Origin: an uncultured Eubacteriales bacterium
GTDB lineage: Bacteria; Bacillota; Clostridia; Oscillospirales; Oscillospiraceae
Length of the DNA stretch: 32,479 nt
Assembly: GCA_900552475.1 (NCBI GenBank)
Contig: USAC01000012.1
Coordinates: 1 to 32,479 of the forward strand
Direction of reading: 5' to 3'
A model generated the notes under the pieces. That model did no database searches. It saw only the letters and a list, made by a program, of their open reading frames with translations, and was not told the DNA's origin. Position numbers and translations under genes: made by a program. Shown here piece after piece: positions 5,991 through 13,151 of the stretch. Numbering within the stretch: position 1 is the first letter of the stretch; every line of letters begins with the position of its first letter.

Positions 5991-7124
5991 TCAGATTTTC
6001 TCGGCGAGCTTTTCACTGTAGGCCGCGCGGAACTGCGCAAACTCCCCGGCATCGAGAGCATCACGGATGCGCTCGGCAAGCTTGTTATAAAAATACAGGT
6101 TATGCATCACGGCCAGCCGCATACCGAGCATCTCCCCCGCCGTGAAGAGGTGGCGGACGTAGGCGCGGCTGAAGCGGCGGCAGACCGGACAGTCGCACTC
6201 CGAGTCGATCGGCCGCTCATCGAGCTTATACTTCGCGTTCTTGATGTTCATGCTCCCCTGCCAGGTAAAGAGCTTGCCGTGGCGGGCGTTGCGGGCGGGC
6301 ATGACGCAGTCGAAGAAATCGACGCCGCGGGCCACGCCCTCGATGATGTTGCTCGGCGTGCCGACGCCCATCAGATAGCGCGGCTTATCCGCCGGCATAT
6401 GCGGCTCGACGGCCTCGATGATCTGATACATGACCTCCGTCGGCTCACCCACGGCCAGACCACCGATGGCGAAGCCGTCGCAGTCGATCTTCGCAATCTG
6501 CTGCATATGCCACACGCGCAGATCCTCGTACGTCGCGCCCTGGTTGATGCCGAAGAGCATCTGCTGCGGGTTGACCGTCTCCGGCAGGGCGTTCAGCCGA
6601 TCGTGCTCGGCCTTGCAGCGCTGCAGCCAGCGCAGCGTCCGCTCGCAGCTGGCCTTAGCATAGTCATAGGGTGCAGGGTTCTCCACGCACTCGTCGAAGG
6701 CCATCGCGATGTCCGAGCCGAGGTTCGACTGGATGCGCATGCTCTCCTCCGGCCCCATGAAAATTCGGTGCCCGTCGAGATGGCTGGCGAACGTCACGCC
6801 CTCCTCGGAGATCTTGCGCAGCCCCGCGAGCGAGAACACCTGAAACCCGCCCGAGTCCGTGAGAATCGGGCCGTCCCAGCGCATGAAGCGGTGCAGCCCG
6901 CCCAGCTCGCGCACCACATCGTCGCCCGGACGCAGATGCAGATGATAGGTATTCGACAGCTCGATCTGGCAGCCGAGCTCCTGCAGGTCGAAGGCGCTGA
7001 CGCCGCCCTTGATGGCGGCCTGCGTCCCGACATTCATGAAAACAGGCGTCTGCACCACGCCGCCATGGGCACACTGAAACTCGCCCCGGCGCGCGCGGCC
7101 CTCTGTTTTGATGACCTTGAACAT
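5991..7124 (-). CDS. tgt: Queuine/preQ1 tRNA-guanine transglycosylase
   Basis: A 377-aa TIM-barrel enzyme of normal family length. It exchanges guanine 34 of GUN-anticodon tRNAs for preQ1 in queuosine synthesis. Catalytic D90 is in PILTDSGGFQVFSL and D272 in DFFDCVMPARNARHG. The zinc site is C310, C312, C315 (CDCPVC) and H341. I chose ATG 7124 because GGGAGGAA precedes it and the protein then begins with the usual FKVIKTEGRARRGEF. An in-frame upstream extension crosses the promoter. The tgt-yajC order is the classical arrangement. Confidence 0.96.
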   Translation of the reverse strand: MFKVIKTEGRARRGEFQCAHGGVVQTPVFMNVGTQAAIKGGVSAFDLQELGCQIELSNTYHLHLRPGDDVVRELGGLHRFMRWDGPILTDSGGFQVFSLAGLRKISEEGVTFASHLDGHRIFMGPEESMRIQSNLGSDIAMAFDECVENPAPYDYAKASCERTLRWLQRCKAEHDRLNALPETVNPQQMLFGINQGATYEDLRVWHMQQIAKIDCDGFAIGGLAVGEPTEVMYQIIEAVEPHMPADKPRYLMGVGTPSNIIEGVARGVDFFDCVMPARNARHGKLFTWQGSMNIKNAKYKLDERPIDSECDCPVCRRFSRAYVRHLFTAGEMLGMRLAVMHNLYFYNKLAERIRDALDAGEFAQFRAAYSEKLAEKI

Positions 7125-7174
7125 GAAAGCAATTCCTCCCGCTCCGTAAATCGCGCCGCTCGCGGCGCTCCTCC

Positions 7175-7203
7175 ATCTTACCAGATTACGCCGCCGCGCG
7201 CAA
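7175..7203 (-). promoter_or_regulatory. Predicted promoter of tgt
   Basis: On the minus strand, -35 TTGCGC (7198-7203), a 17-base spacer and -10 TAAGAT (7175-7180). A GC-rich hairpin (7153-7159 with 7162-7168) lies right at the predicted 5' end of the transcript. Confidence 0.55.
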
Positions 7204-7241
7204 GCCCCGCCGGAAAAACGGCGCGCGGCCGGTGAACTGCC

Positions 7242-7271
7242 TTGACATTTCTTTCCGCCTGCCTTTATAAT
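7242..7271 (+). promoter_or_regulatory. Predicted sigma-A promoter of the SpoIIM/DUF95-family gene
   Basis: Perfect -35 TTGACA (7242-7247) and perfect -10 TATAAT (7266-7271) with an 18-base spacer. The predicted start (about 7278) rules out an in-frame ATG at 7274 as the translation start. Confidence 0.85.
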
Positions 7272-7330
7272 GAATGGCAGAATTGTACTTTTCGATATTG
7301 GAGCGCGCGGCGCACGGAGGGAGAACACTT

Positions 7331-7954
7331 ATGAGCTGGCTGAAAGAGCAAAACCGCCTGACGCATGAATTCTGCCGCGGCGAGCTGTCCCATTTCCTGC
7401 ACATCACGGCGTGCGCCTTCGCGGCGCTGGCCGTGATCGGTCTGGTGCTCGGGCTGGTTCGCCCGGATCTGTGCAGCTGGATGATCGGCCAGTTCGTGCA
7501 GCAGATGGAGGACATGGGCATCCAGCAGGCGGACGGGCACCTCAGCGCGCTGATGCTCCTCGGCAACAATCTGCGTGCCTCGATTGCGTGCATTCTCTAT
7601 GGCTTCGTGCCGTTTCTCTTTCTCCCCGCCCTGTCGCTGGGCGTGAACGCGGGGCTGCTCGGCCTGCTCGCGGCGTTCTATCTGCAAAATGATATCTCCC
7701 TGTGGTACTACCTCGCCGGGATCCTGCCGCACGGGATTTTCGAGCTGCCCGCGCTCGTGATCGCGCTGGCTCTCGGTGTGTCGCTGTGCAGCCACGTCAC
7801 GGACTTCGTGCGCCATAACCAGAAGGGCGTGATGGTTCCGCTCATGCTGCAGATGCTGCGCGTGCTTCTGCTGCGCGTTCTGCCGCTGCTGATCGTCGCC
7901 GCCGTAATGGAGGCGTATGTCACGCCGCTGGTGCTGGCGCTCCTCGGGCAGTGA
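7331..7954 (+). CDS. SpoIIM/DUF95-family membrane protein
   Basis: A 207-aa polytopic membrane protein with a cytoplasmic N-terminus (MSWLKEQNRLTHEFCRGEL). Helices lie at about 23-45, 78-105, 108-125, 130-155 and 175-205. The motif ILPHGIFELPAL at about 135-147 is the hallmark of the DUF95/SpoIIM superfamily (PHGxFExPA). The first loop resembles that family too. It is distinct from the operon-linked spoIIM in this window, which lacks the PHGIFELPA motif. The role is unknown; family members are proposed membrane-organising or sporulation proteins. I chose ATG 7331 because GGAGGGAG lies just upstream and a perfect promoter sits at 7242-7271. Confidence 0.8.
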   Translation: MSWLKEQNRLTHEFCRGELSHFLHITACAFAALAVIGLVLGLVRPDLCSWMIGQFVQQMEDMGIQQADGHLSALMLLGNNLRASIACILYGFVPFLFLPALSLGVNAGLLGLLAAFYLQNDISLWYYLAGILPHGIFELPALVIALALGVSLCSHVTDFVRHNQKGVMVPLMLQMLRVLLLRVLPLLIVAAVMEAYVTPLVLALLGQ

Positions 7955-8013
7955 AAGATGCTGCATATTTTGTGCCTATTTCATCTGCTTTCCATGTAAT
8001 AAGAAATATTTTC

Positions 8014-8042
8014 TTGACTTTTTCTTGCATTTGCCTTAAAAT
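8014..8042 (+). promoter_or_regulatory. Predicted sigma-A promoter upstream of the DUF2798 gene
   Basis: -35 TTGACT (8014-8019), a 17-base spacer and -10 TAAAAT (8037-8042). Transcription would start near 8049 and meet an intrinsic terminator at 8077-8114 before the gene. Confidence 0.7.
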
Positions 8043-8076
8043 AATTCTTGCGTGTAGCACACAACAGTGGCTCAGC

Positions 8077-8114
8077 AAAGCGTACTGCCTTCCCGGCAGT
8101 ACGCTTTATTTTTT
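8077..8114 (+). terminator. Strong intrinsic terminator inside the DUF2798 leader
   Basis: A perfect 13-bp stem (8077-8089 with 8095-8107), a 5-base loop (TTCCC), then A and six T (8109-8114). It lies between the promoter at 8014-8042 and the ribosome-binding site. It is either an attenuator, the end of a roughly 60-nt RNA, or the terminator of the upstream SpoIIM-family gene. Confidence 0.9.
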
Positions 8115-8132
8115 GCAAAGGAAGCGAAAATC

Positions 8133-8657
8133 ATGCCAAAAACAAAAGCACAGGGCATCCTCTTCGGACTCATTATGTCCTATTCAATGGCCATCGGTAT
8201 GGAAATCTACAACACCGCATCAGCGCTGGGCTTTGCGCAGCAGCCCGGCGGGCTGAGCAATCTTCGCAGCGCCGTCTTTCTCCCCGCGCTGCGCGAGACG
8301 CTCTGCATGGGGCTGATCGTCTTTATCGTCTCGAACCTCTGGGGAAACCGCATCGGCGCGAAAATCGCGGCGGCGCAGTGTGACCCCGCGCGCGATCATC
8401 CGACGTTCTGCCGTCTGCTGCGTCAGGCCGGAACGGTCGCGATCATGTGTCCGTCGATGTGCCTGATCGGCTCCATCCTCTTCCAACTCCTGCCCGGACG
8501 CGCCCCGGCAGCCGAGCTGCCCGCCGTCTGGCTCGGCACACTGCTCAAAAACCTCCCCATGACCTTCTTCTGGAACATGTTCGCCGCCGCACCCTTTACC
8601 CGCTGGCTCTTCCGCGTGCTCTGCCCGGAGAAGTCCCCCGCGCAGCCCGCCGCATAG
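8133..8657 (+). CDS. DUF2798 domain-containing membrane protein
   Basis: A 174-aa protein with four predicted helices, built as two DUF2798-like halves. The first begins MPKTKAQGILFGLIMSYSMAIGMEIYN, close to the family's usual MPKT-F-x-IM-YxMxxYN opening. The second begins near TVAIMCPSMCLIGSILF and ends with FFWNMFAAAPFTRWLFRVLCP. Family function is unknown; it is an inner-membrane protein. I chose ATG 8133 because AAAGGAAG precedes it; an in-frame GTG at 8067 would put the terminator hairpin inside the coding region. It lies behind a leader that may be attenuated. Confidence 0.82.
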   Translation: MPKTKAQGILFGLIMSYSMAIGMEIYNTASALGFAQQPGGLSNLRSAVFLPALRETLCMGLIVFIVSNLWGNRIGAKIAAAQCDPARDHPTFCRLLRQAGTVAIMCPSMCLIGSILFQLLPGRAPAAELPAVWLGTLLKNLPMTFFWNMFAAAPFTRWLFRVLCPEKSPAQPAA

Positions 8658-8695
8658 GATGAGTGGGGGCGCAGCCCCCGAAAGGAGGGAACGGT

Positions 8696-8977
8696 TTGGA
8701 CTTCGGCATTGCGGGCGTGGCGGCCATCACCGTCATCGCCTATATCGTCGGGCTGGCCGCGCGCGTCAGCCCGCTGGACAACAAATGGATCCCGATCCTG
8801 TGCGGCACGGCCGGCGCGGCGCTCGGTGTCGCGGGGCTGTATGTGATGCCCGACTTTCCCGCGGGAGACGCGATCTCTGCGGCGGCTGTCGGAATCGTCT
8901 CCGGTCTTGCCGCTACCGGCGCGCATCAGGCGGTCAGGCAGATGACTTGCCACGAAAACGGCACCTGCGGCAAATAG
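8696..8977 (+). CDS. Holin of the Hol44 (phage holin 5) family
   Basis: A 93-aa membrane protein. Hydrophobic stretches lie at about 5-22, 33-52 and 63-80, and the C-terminus is charged and Cys-containing (MTCHENGTCGK). The segment NKWIPILCG..LGVAGLYVMPDFP and the following AVGIVSGLAATGAHQ are characteristic of Hol44-type holins of Firmicutes prophages. I chose the TTG at 8696 because GGAGG lies 7 nt upstream. A short hairpin (GGGGGC, 8665-8670, with GCCCCC, 8674-8679) precedes it. No endolysin, portal or other phage gene is nearby, so it is a lone, possibly domesticated holin. It ends in a terminator. Confidence 0.8.
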   Translation: MDFGIAGVAAITVIAYIVGLAARVSPLDNKWIPILCGTAGAALGVAGLYVMPDFPAGDAISAAAVGIVSGLAATGAHQAVRQMTCHENGTCGK

Positions 8978-8984
8978 CAAACGG

Positions 8985-9012
8985 CGGAGCGCCCGGATTT
9001 TCGGGCGCTCCG
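8985..9012 (+). terminator. Terminator of the holin gene
   Basis: An 11-bp stem CGGAGCGCCCG (8985-8995) with CGGGCGCTCCG (9002-9012), followed by TACAATTTTCTT. The T-rich tail is imperfect. Confidence 0.7.
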
Positions 9013-9151
9013 TACAATTTTCTTAAAAAGGGCAGAGCCATTTTCAAGAAATGTTTTTCGCTCTGAACTACGTATTTTTGCGCGACGGGTATCACGAAGC
9101 ACGCTGCGGAGCGTCTTGCCAAGGCCGCCGAGATGCGAAGATCGTATCGGG

Positions 9152-9191
9152 AATTTCCCGCGTACCGGTGACGGTGCGCGGGAAATTTTTT
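9152..9191 (+). terminator. Orphan intrinsic terminator
   Basis: AATTTCCCGCG (9152-9162) pairs with CGCGGGAAATT (9177-9187). Inside it ACCG (9164-9167) pairs with CGGT (9172-9175) around a GTGA loop. T's continue to 9191. No plus-strand gene is recognised immediately upstream. Confidence 0.75.
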
Positions 9192-9245
9192 CAGGAGTCT
9201 CCCGATCAGCCGCGGCGAAGCAACAGGCCCCGTCAAAACGTGAAA

Positions 9246-9276
9246 AAAAGCCCTGCACCACAGGTGCAGGGCTTTT
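9246..9276 (-). terminator. Terminator of rpmE
   Basis: AAAAGCCCTGCACC (9246-9259) pairs with GGTGCAGGGCTTTT (9263-9276) around a 3-base loop. On the minus strand the T-run is continuous down to 9243. It lies just after the rpmE stop. Confidence 0.93.
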
Positions 9277-9290
9277 GGTCAGCCATAGCC

Positions 9291-9494
9291 TTACTTGTCC
9301 AGACCGAAACGCTTGTTGAACTTTGCAACGCGTCCGCCGGTATCCACCAGCTTCTGCTTGCCGGTGAAGAAGGGGTGACACTTAGAGCAGACTTCCACGC
9401 GAATATCCTTCTTCGTAGAACCTGTCTCAATCACATTACCGCAGGCGCATTTGATAGTAGTCTGCTGATAATTGGGATGGATTCCTTCCTTCAT
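9291..9494 (-). CDS. rpmE: 50S ribosomal protein L31 (zinc-binding form)
   Basis: A 67-aa L31 with the zinc ligands of the C+ form: C16 and C18 (KCACGN) and C36 and C39 (VCSKCHPFFTGKQ). It opens with MKEGIHPNYQ and ends with the L31 signature HPFFTGKQKLVDTGGRV-KFNKRF. It is a component of the large subunit near the central protuberance. The gene has its own promoter and terminator. It lies downstream of addBA but is transcribed separately. Confidence 0.97.
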   Translation of the reverse strand: MKEGIHPNYQQTTIKCACGNVIETGSTKKDIRVEVCSKCHPFFTGKQKLVDTGGRVAKFNKRFGLDK

Positions 9495-9549
9495 TGCTCT
9501 GGTTCACCTCTTTCTGGTACAATAGTCCTCTTTCACAAAGGCATTAGTA

Positions 9550-9578
9550 AGAATACCACATCTTGTGGCGGATTGCAA
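9550..9578 (-). promoter_or_regulatory. Predicted sigma-A promoter of rpmE
   Basis: On the minus strand, -35 TTGCAA (9573-9578), a 17-base spacer and -10 TATTCT (9550-9555). It sits between the addA stop and the rpmE ribosome-binding site (AGAGGTGA). Confidence 0.8.
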
Positions 9579-9593
9579 GTGTTTTTTCTATTT

Positions 9594-12500
9594 TCAGAGA
9601 GAAATTTCCTGCCCCGTGGCGAAGAAATAGAGAATCCGCTCCGAGATGTTCCGTTCAAGCACCCGGCTCAGTGCCCGGCTGTAGGCCTCGAGCTGCGGGC
9701 GGTAGACCTCCGCGCGCTCCGGCTCCTGCCCCAGCCGGACGCGGTCGGTCTTGAAGTCCACGATCACAAGGCCCTCCGGCGTGTCAAAGCAGCAGTCCAC
9801 GACGCCCTGCAGCATCATCTGCTCCCGCTCATCGACCTTGGGGTCATAGAGCGTCGCCGGGACGAGAAGCGCAAATCGGTATTCCCTGTAAAGCGTTTCC
9901 GCCTGTCGGATGCGCTGCGCCAGCGGAGAGCGCAGGAACTGTGCGATCTCATGCACGTCGATGGCTGCCGCCTGCTCGGGCGTGAGCTGCCGCCGCTCCC
10001 GCAGCTGCATCACCTGCTCGCGGACGCTCTGCTCGTCCGCCGGGCGTGCGAAATCGAGATACTGCATCACCGCGTGCATGGCTGTGCCGCGCTCCGCCGC
10101 CGTCAGGCCGCGCTCCTTCTGAAGAAAGCGCGGCTTTTCAAACGACACCGCGCGCACGCGGCGCTCCGGCGCGGCGTTCTCCGCGATCTCCTGGTCGAGC
10201 GCGCGGCCCTTGAGCTGCGTCGCCGTGACCTTCGAGGGGATGACCGCGGACGCAGCGTGCGGATAAACCCAGTCGAGCTGCGCCGCGTCGAAGGGCAGCT
10301 CCTCCCCCGCCCGCTGCGCGGGCACGGGTGCGGCGGAGGGCGCTGCCGCCTGCCGCGTCGGATTCTCCCACAGAAAGACCTCCCAGCCCACCGCGTCCTG
10401 CAGGTGCTCTGCGTCCAGCCCTGCCCAGCGGCGGATCGGCTCGGCCTGCACGCTCTGCAGCAGCGGCAGCAGCAGCCAGTCGCCGAGCGCCCGCGCCGAG
10501 GCAACGGCCTCCGGTTTGGCGGGATAGCTGCCGATGGCGGCGAGGTCGCGCACACGCGCCCCCGCGCGCTTCATGCAGTCGATACAGATGAGCTTTTCCT
10601 TCGCGCGCGTGAGTGCGACATAGAGGATCCGCATCTCCTCGGCCTTTGCCTCGCGCCGCAGCGCCAGCGCCAGCGCGCTTTTCGAGACGCTGTCATAGCG
10701 GATGTGCCGCGCGCGGTCGACCCGCTCGCAGCCGAGCCCCAGCGCCGGGTGCACCAGCACCGGACGCTTGAGATCCTGCTCGTTGAACTGCTTGTTGAGG
10801 TCGGCGAGGATCACGACAGGGAACTCCAGCCCCTTCGAGCGGTGGATGCTCATGATCTGCACGCCGCCCCCGCTCTGACCGGTGCTGACGTTCGGCTGGC
10901 GGTCATTTTCCAGCAGGCGGCGCAGCTGCGTCACCAGTTCAAATACGCCCGCCTGTCCGCCGAGGTTGTCGGCAAGGCTCCCCAGCGCGATGAGGTTCGC
11001 CCGCCGCGCCGCGCCGCCCTCCATTGCGCCGAATACGCCGAGCACATGGCAGGTATCATACAGCCTCCACACCAGCTCCCCGGCGCAGAGACTGCGCGCG
11101 TCCGCGCGCAGCGCATCGAGCGTCGCGCGGAACGCGGCGGTATCGGGCGCGTCATCGGCGCAGACGGCGTCGTAGTAGTCCCCCTCCGGAATAAGCGTCC
11201 GGATCTGCGCGAGCCGGTCGGGCGTGAAGCCGAACAGCGGTGAGCGCATCACCGAGATGAGCGGCACGTCCTGCCGCGGATTGTCGATGATCTGGAGGAA
11301 GGAGAAGAGCACGGCGATCTCCGTCGTCGCAAAAAAGGCCGACTGCTCGCCGCTGCTGCACGGGATCCGCTCCCGGCGCAGCGCGTCGGTGAACGCCCGC
11401 AGGCGCGTGCGCGGCGAGCGCATGAGGATCACGATATCCTCGGGCGTGATGGGGCGGAGCCGACCGTCCGCGTCCTGCACGGGGTAGCCCTCGTCGAGCA
11501 TCTGCCGGATACGCCGCGCGGCGAAGCGCGCCTCGACCTCCTCGCGGTCGAACTGCTCGTCCTCCGTGTCCTCCACGCTCACGAGGTGGAACTCCGCCGC
11601 CGTGTCGGTGCGCGGGACGTAGTACGACGCGCCGAAGTGCAGCTGCTCGTCCTCTCCGTAGTCCATCTCGCCCATTTCCCGGGACATGATCCCGGAAAAG
11701 ACATAGTTCGTGCTCTCGAGCACCTCCCGGCGCGAGCGGAAGTTCTGGCTCAGCAGCACGCGGCGCGGCTGGCCGTCCTCCGCCTCCGCCGCGTCGCGGT
11801 AGGCGAGGTATTTCTCGAGAAAAATCGTCGGGTCAGCCAGACGGAAGCGGTAGATGCTCTGCTTCACGTCGCCGACGGTGAAGAGATTCTGCCCATCGCG
11901 CGAGACGGCGCGGAAGATGCAGTTCTGCACCTCGTTCGTGTCCTGATACTCGTCGACCATGATCTCCTGATAGCGCGAGGAGATCTGCCGCGCCAGCTCC
12001 GTGGGCGCGCCGTCCGGCTGCGTCAGAATCTCGATGGCATAGTGCTCCTGATCGGAGAAGTCCACGGCGTTGCGGCGCAGCTTCTCTGCCTGATAGGCGC
12101 GGGTGAAATCCGCCGTCAGACGGATGAGCGCGCGCATGGCCGGGGCCATCTCGCGTAGGTCGTCGAGATAGTCTCTCTCCGCCGTCTCATAGGGCGCGGC
12201 GGCCTTCTTCATCTCCGCCTTGCAGCGGTCCCAGATTGCCTTGGCGCGCACCTTGCGCTCCTCCTCCCCGCGCACGGGGCGCAGGGACGGGAACTTCGGC
12301 ACGGCCGCGCCCATCGCGTCCCAGCCGTCCGCAGCGCTCTCGCGCAGGTGTGCGAGCTGTGCGGCCGCGTCGCGAAAGCCCGCGGCATAGCCCTTTTCGA
12401 GCGCGGGGCAGTCCGCCATCTCCTCTGCCGCCTGCAGCAGCCTGCGCGCCCAGAAGTCTGCCTTGCGGCAGGTGTCTGTCATCAGGATCCGGCCGTAAGC

Positions 12501-13151
12501 ACAGTCCGCGAGCGCCTGCGGCGTCTGCTCCCACTGCGCATAAACCTGCTCGAGCCACGCGAGCGGATAGGGGTGGCTCTGGATCTTGCTGTGCTGCTCG
12601 AGCACAAGCGCCGTGAGCGCGCGGTCGTCGCGCCCCGCGCCGAGCGTCTCGGCCAGCAACTCCCCCTCCGCGTCGCCCGCCTCGAGCCGGGCGTAAAACG
12701 TCTCCATCACCCGCTCGAGCACGCGCTCACGCAGCAGCTGCGCCTCCTGCTCGTCGAGCACGCGGAAGTCCGGCGTCAGCGCGTGCTGCCCGTCGCCGGG
12801 GAGCAGATGCACGTTCTCCCGCAGCACGGCGGCACAGAACGCGTCCACCGTCTTGATGTCCGCCTGATAGACACGGAAGAGCTGGCGGCGCAGGTGGCCG
12901 CTCTCCGGGTGCACGGCTACGCGGCGCGAGAGCTCGGCGGCGATCTTCCCGCGCAGCTCCGCCGCCGCCGCCTTCGTATAGGTGATGATGAGGAAGTCGT
13001 CCACATCGCAGCGCTCACGCTCCATATACGCGAACAGCCGCTCGACGAGCACCTTCGTTTTGCCGGAGCCCGCCGCCGCCGAGACAAGCAGGCTCCCGCC
13101 GCGGTTATCGACCGCGGCCTGCTGCGCCTGCGTCAGTTGGATTTCAGCCAT
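9594..13151 (-). CDS. addA: ATP-dependent helicase/nuclease subunit A (AddA)
   Basis: A 1185-aa UvrD-like helicase plus RecB-type nuclease. It is the catalytic helicase subunit of AddAB, which resects DNA double-strand breaks to a recombination hotspot for RecA loading. Walker A AAAGSGKT is at residues 25-32 and motif II is in IMVDEYQDTNEVQ. Other helicase motifs include QSIYRFRLADPTIF, QIMSIHRSKGLEFP and LYVALTRAKEKL. Nuclease motif LVIVDFKTDRV is near the C-terminus. Length is close to the B. subtilis protein (about 1230). Its start lies inside addB (8-nt overlap) with GGAGGAGG upstream, so the two are translationally coupled. Confidence 0.97.
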   Translation of the reverse strand: MAEIQLTQAQQAAVDNRGGSLLVSAAAGSGKTKVLVERLFAYMERERCDVDDFLIITYTKAAAAELRGKIAAELSRRVAVHPESGHLRRQLFRVYQADIKTVDAFCAAVLRENVHLLPGDGQHALTPDFRVLDEQEAQLLRERVLERVMETFYARLEAGDAEGELLAETLGAGRDDRALTALVLEQHSKIQSHPYPLAWLEQVYAQWEQTPQALADCAYGRILMTDTCRKADFWARRLLQAAEEMADCPALEKGYAAGFRDAAAQLAHLRESAADGWDAMGAAVPKFPSLRPVRGEEERKVRAKAIWDRCKAEMKKAAAPYETAERDYLDDLREMAPAMRALIRLTADFTRAYQAEKLRRNAVDFSDQEHYAIEILTQPDGAPTELARQISSRYQEIMVDEYQDTNEVQNCIFRAVSRDGQNLFTVGDVKQSIYRFRLADPTIFLEKYLAYRDAAEAEDGQPRRVLLSQNFRSRREVLESTNYVFSGIMSREMGEMDYGEDEQLHFGASYYVPRTDTAAEFHLVSVEDTEDEQFDREEVEARFAARRIRQMLDEGYPVQDADGRLRPITPEDIVILMRSPRTRLRAFTDALRRERIPCSSGEQSAFFATTEIAVLFSFLQIIDNPRQDVPLISVMRSPLFGFTPDRLAQIRTLIPEGDYYDAVCADDAPDTAAFRATLDALRADARSLCAGELVWRLYDTCHVLGVFGAMEGGAARRANLIALGSLADNLGGQAGVFELVTQLRRLLENDRQPNVSTGQSGGGVQIMSIHRSKGLEFPVVILADLNKQFNEQDLKRPVLVHPALGLGCERVDRARHIRYDSVSKSALALALRREAKAEEMRILYVALTRAKEKLICIDCMKRAGARVRDLAAIGSYPAKPEAVASARALGDWLLLPLLQSVQAEPIRRWAGLDAEHLQDAVGWEVFLWENPTRQAAAPSAAPVPAQRAGEELPFDAAQLDWVYPHAASAVIPSKVTATQLKGRALDQEIAENAAPERRVRAVSFEKPRFLQKERGLTAAERGTAMHAVMQYLDFARPADEQSVREQVMQLRERRQLTPEQAAAIDVHEIAQFLRSPLAQRIRQAETLYREYRFALLVPATLYDPKVDEREQMMLQGVVDCCFDTPEGLVIVDFKTDRVRLGQEPERAEVYRPQLEAYSRALSRVLERNISERILYFFATGQEISL

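Larger units (their letters stand above)
8978..9290. other. Non-coding gap between the holin gene and rpmE
   Basis: About 310 bases with three terminator-like hairpins (8985-9012, 9152-9191, 9246-9276) and no gene I can support. A plus-strand frame at 9067-9171 reads as a plausible protein fragment (ITKHAAERLAKAAEMRR) but has no start codon or ribosome-binding site. It may be a relic or chance. Confidence 0.6.

Noticed and set aside
8067..8132. In-frame GTG extension of the DUF2798 gene
   Set aside because: It would encode the terminator hairpin, and family members begin at MPKT, i.e. at 8133.
9067..9171. Small protein containing ITKHAAERLAKAAEMRR
   Set aside because: No start codon or ribosome-binding site, a stop just upstream, and the frame ends inside a terminator hairpin.
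9051..11243. Plus-strand open frame of 730 codons starting in the gap and running opposite rpmE and addA
   Set aside because: It is antisense to two certain genes and has no ribosome-binding site. Its product is low in recognisable motifs.
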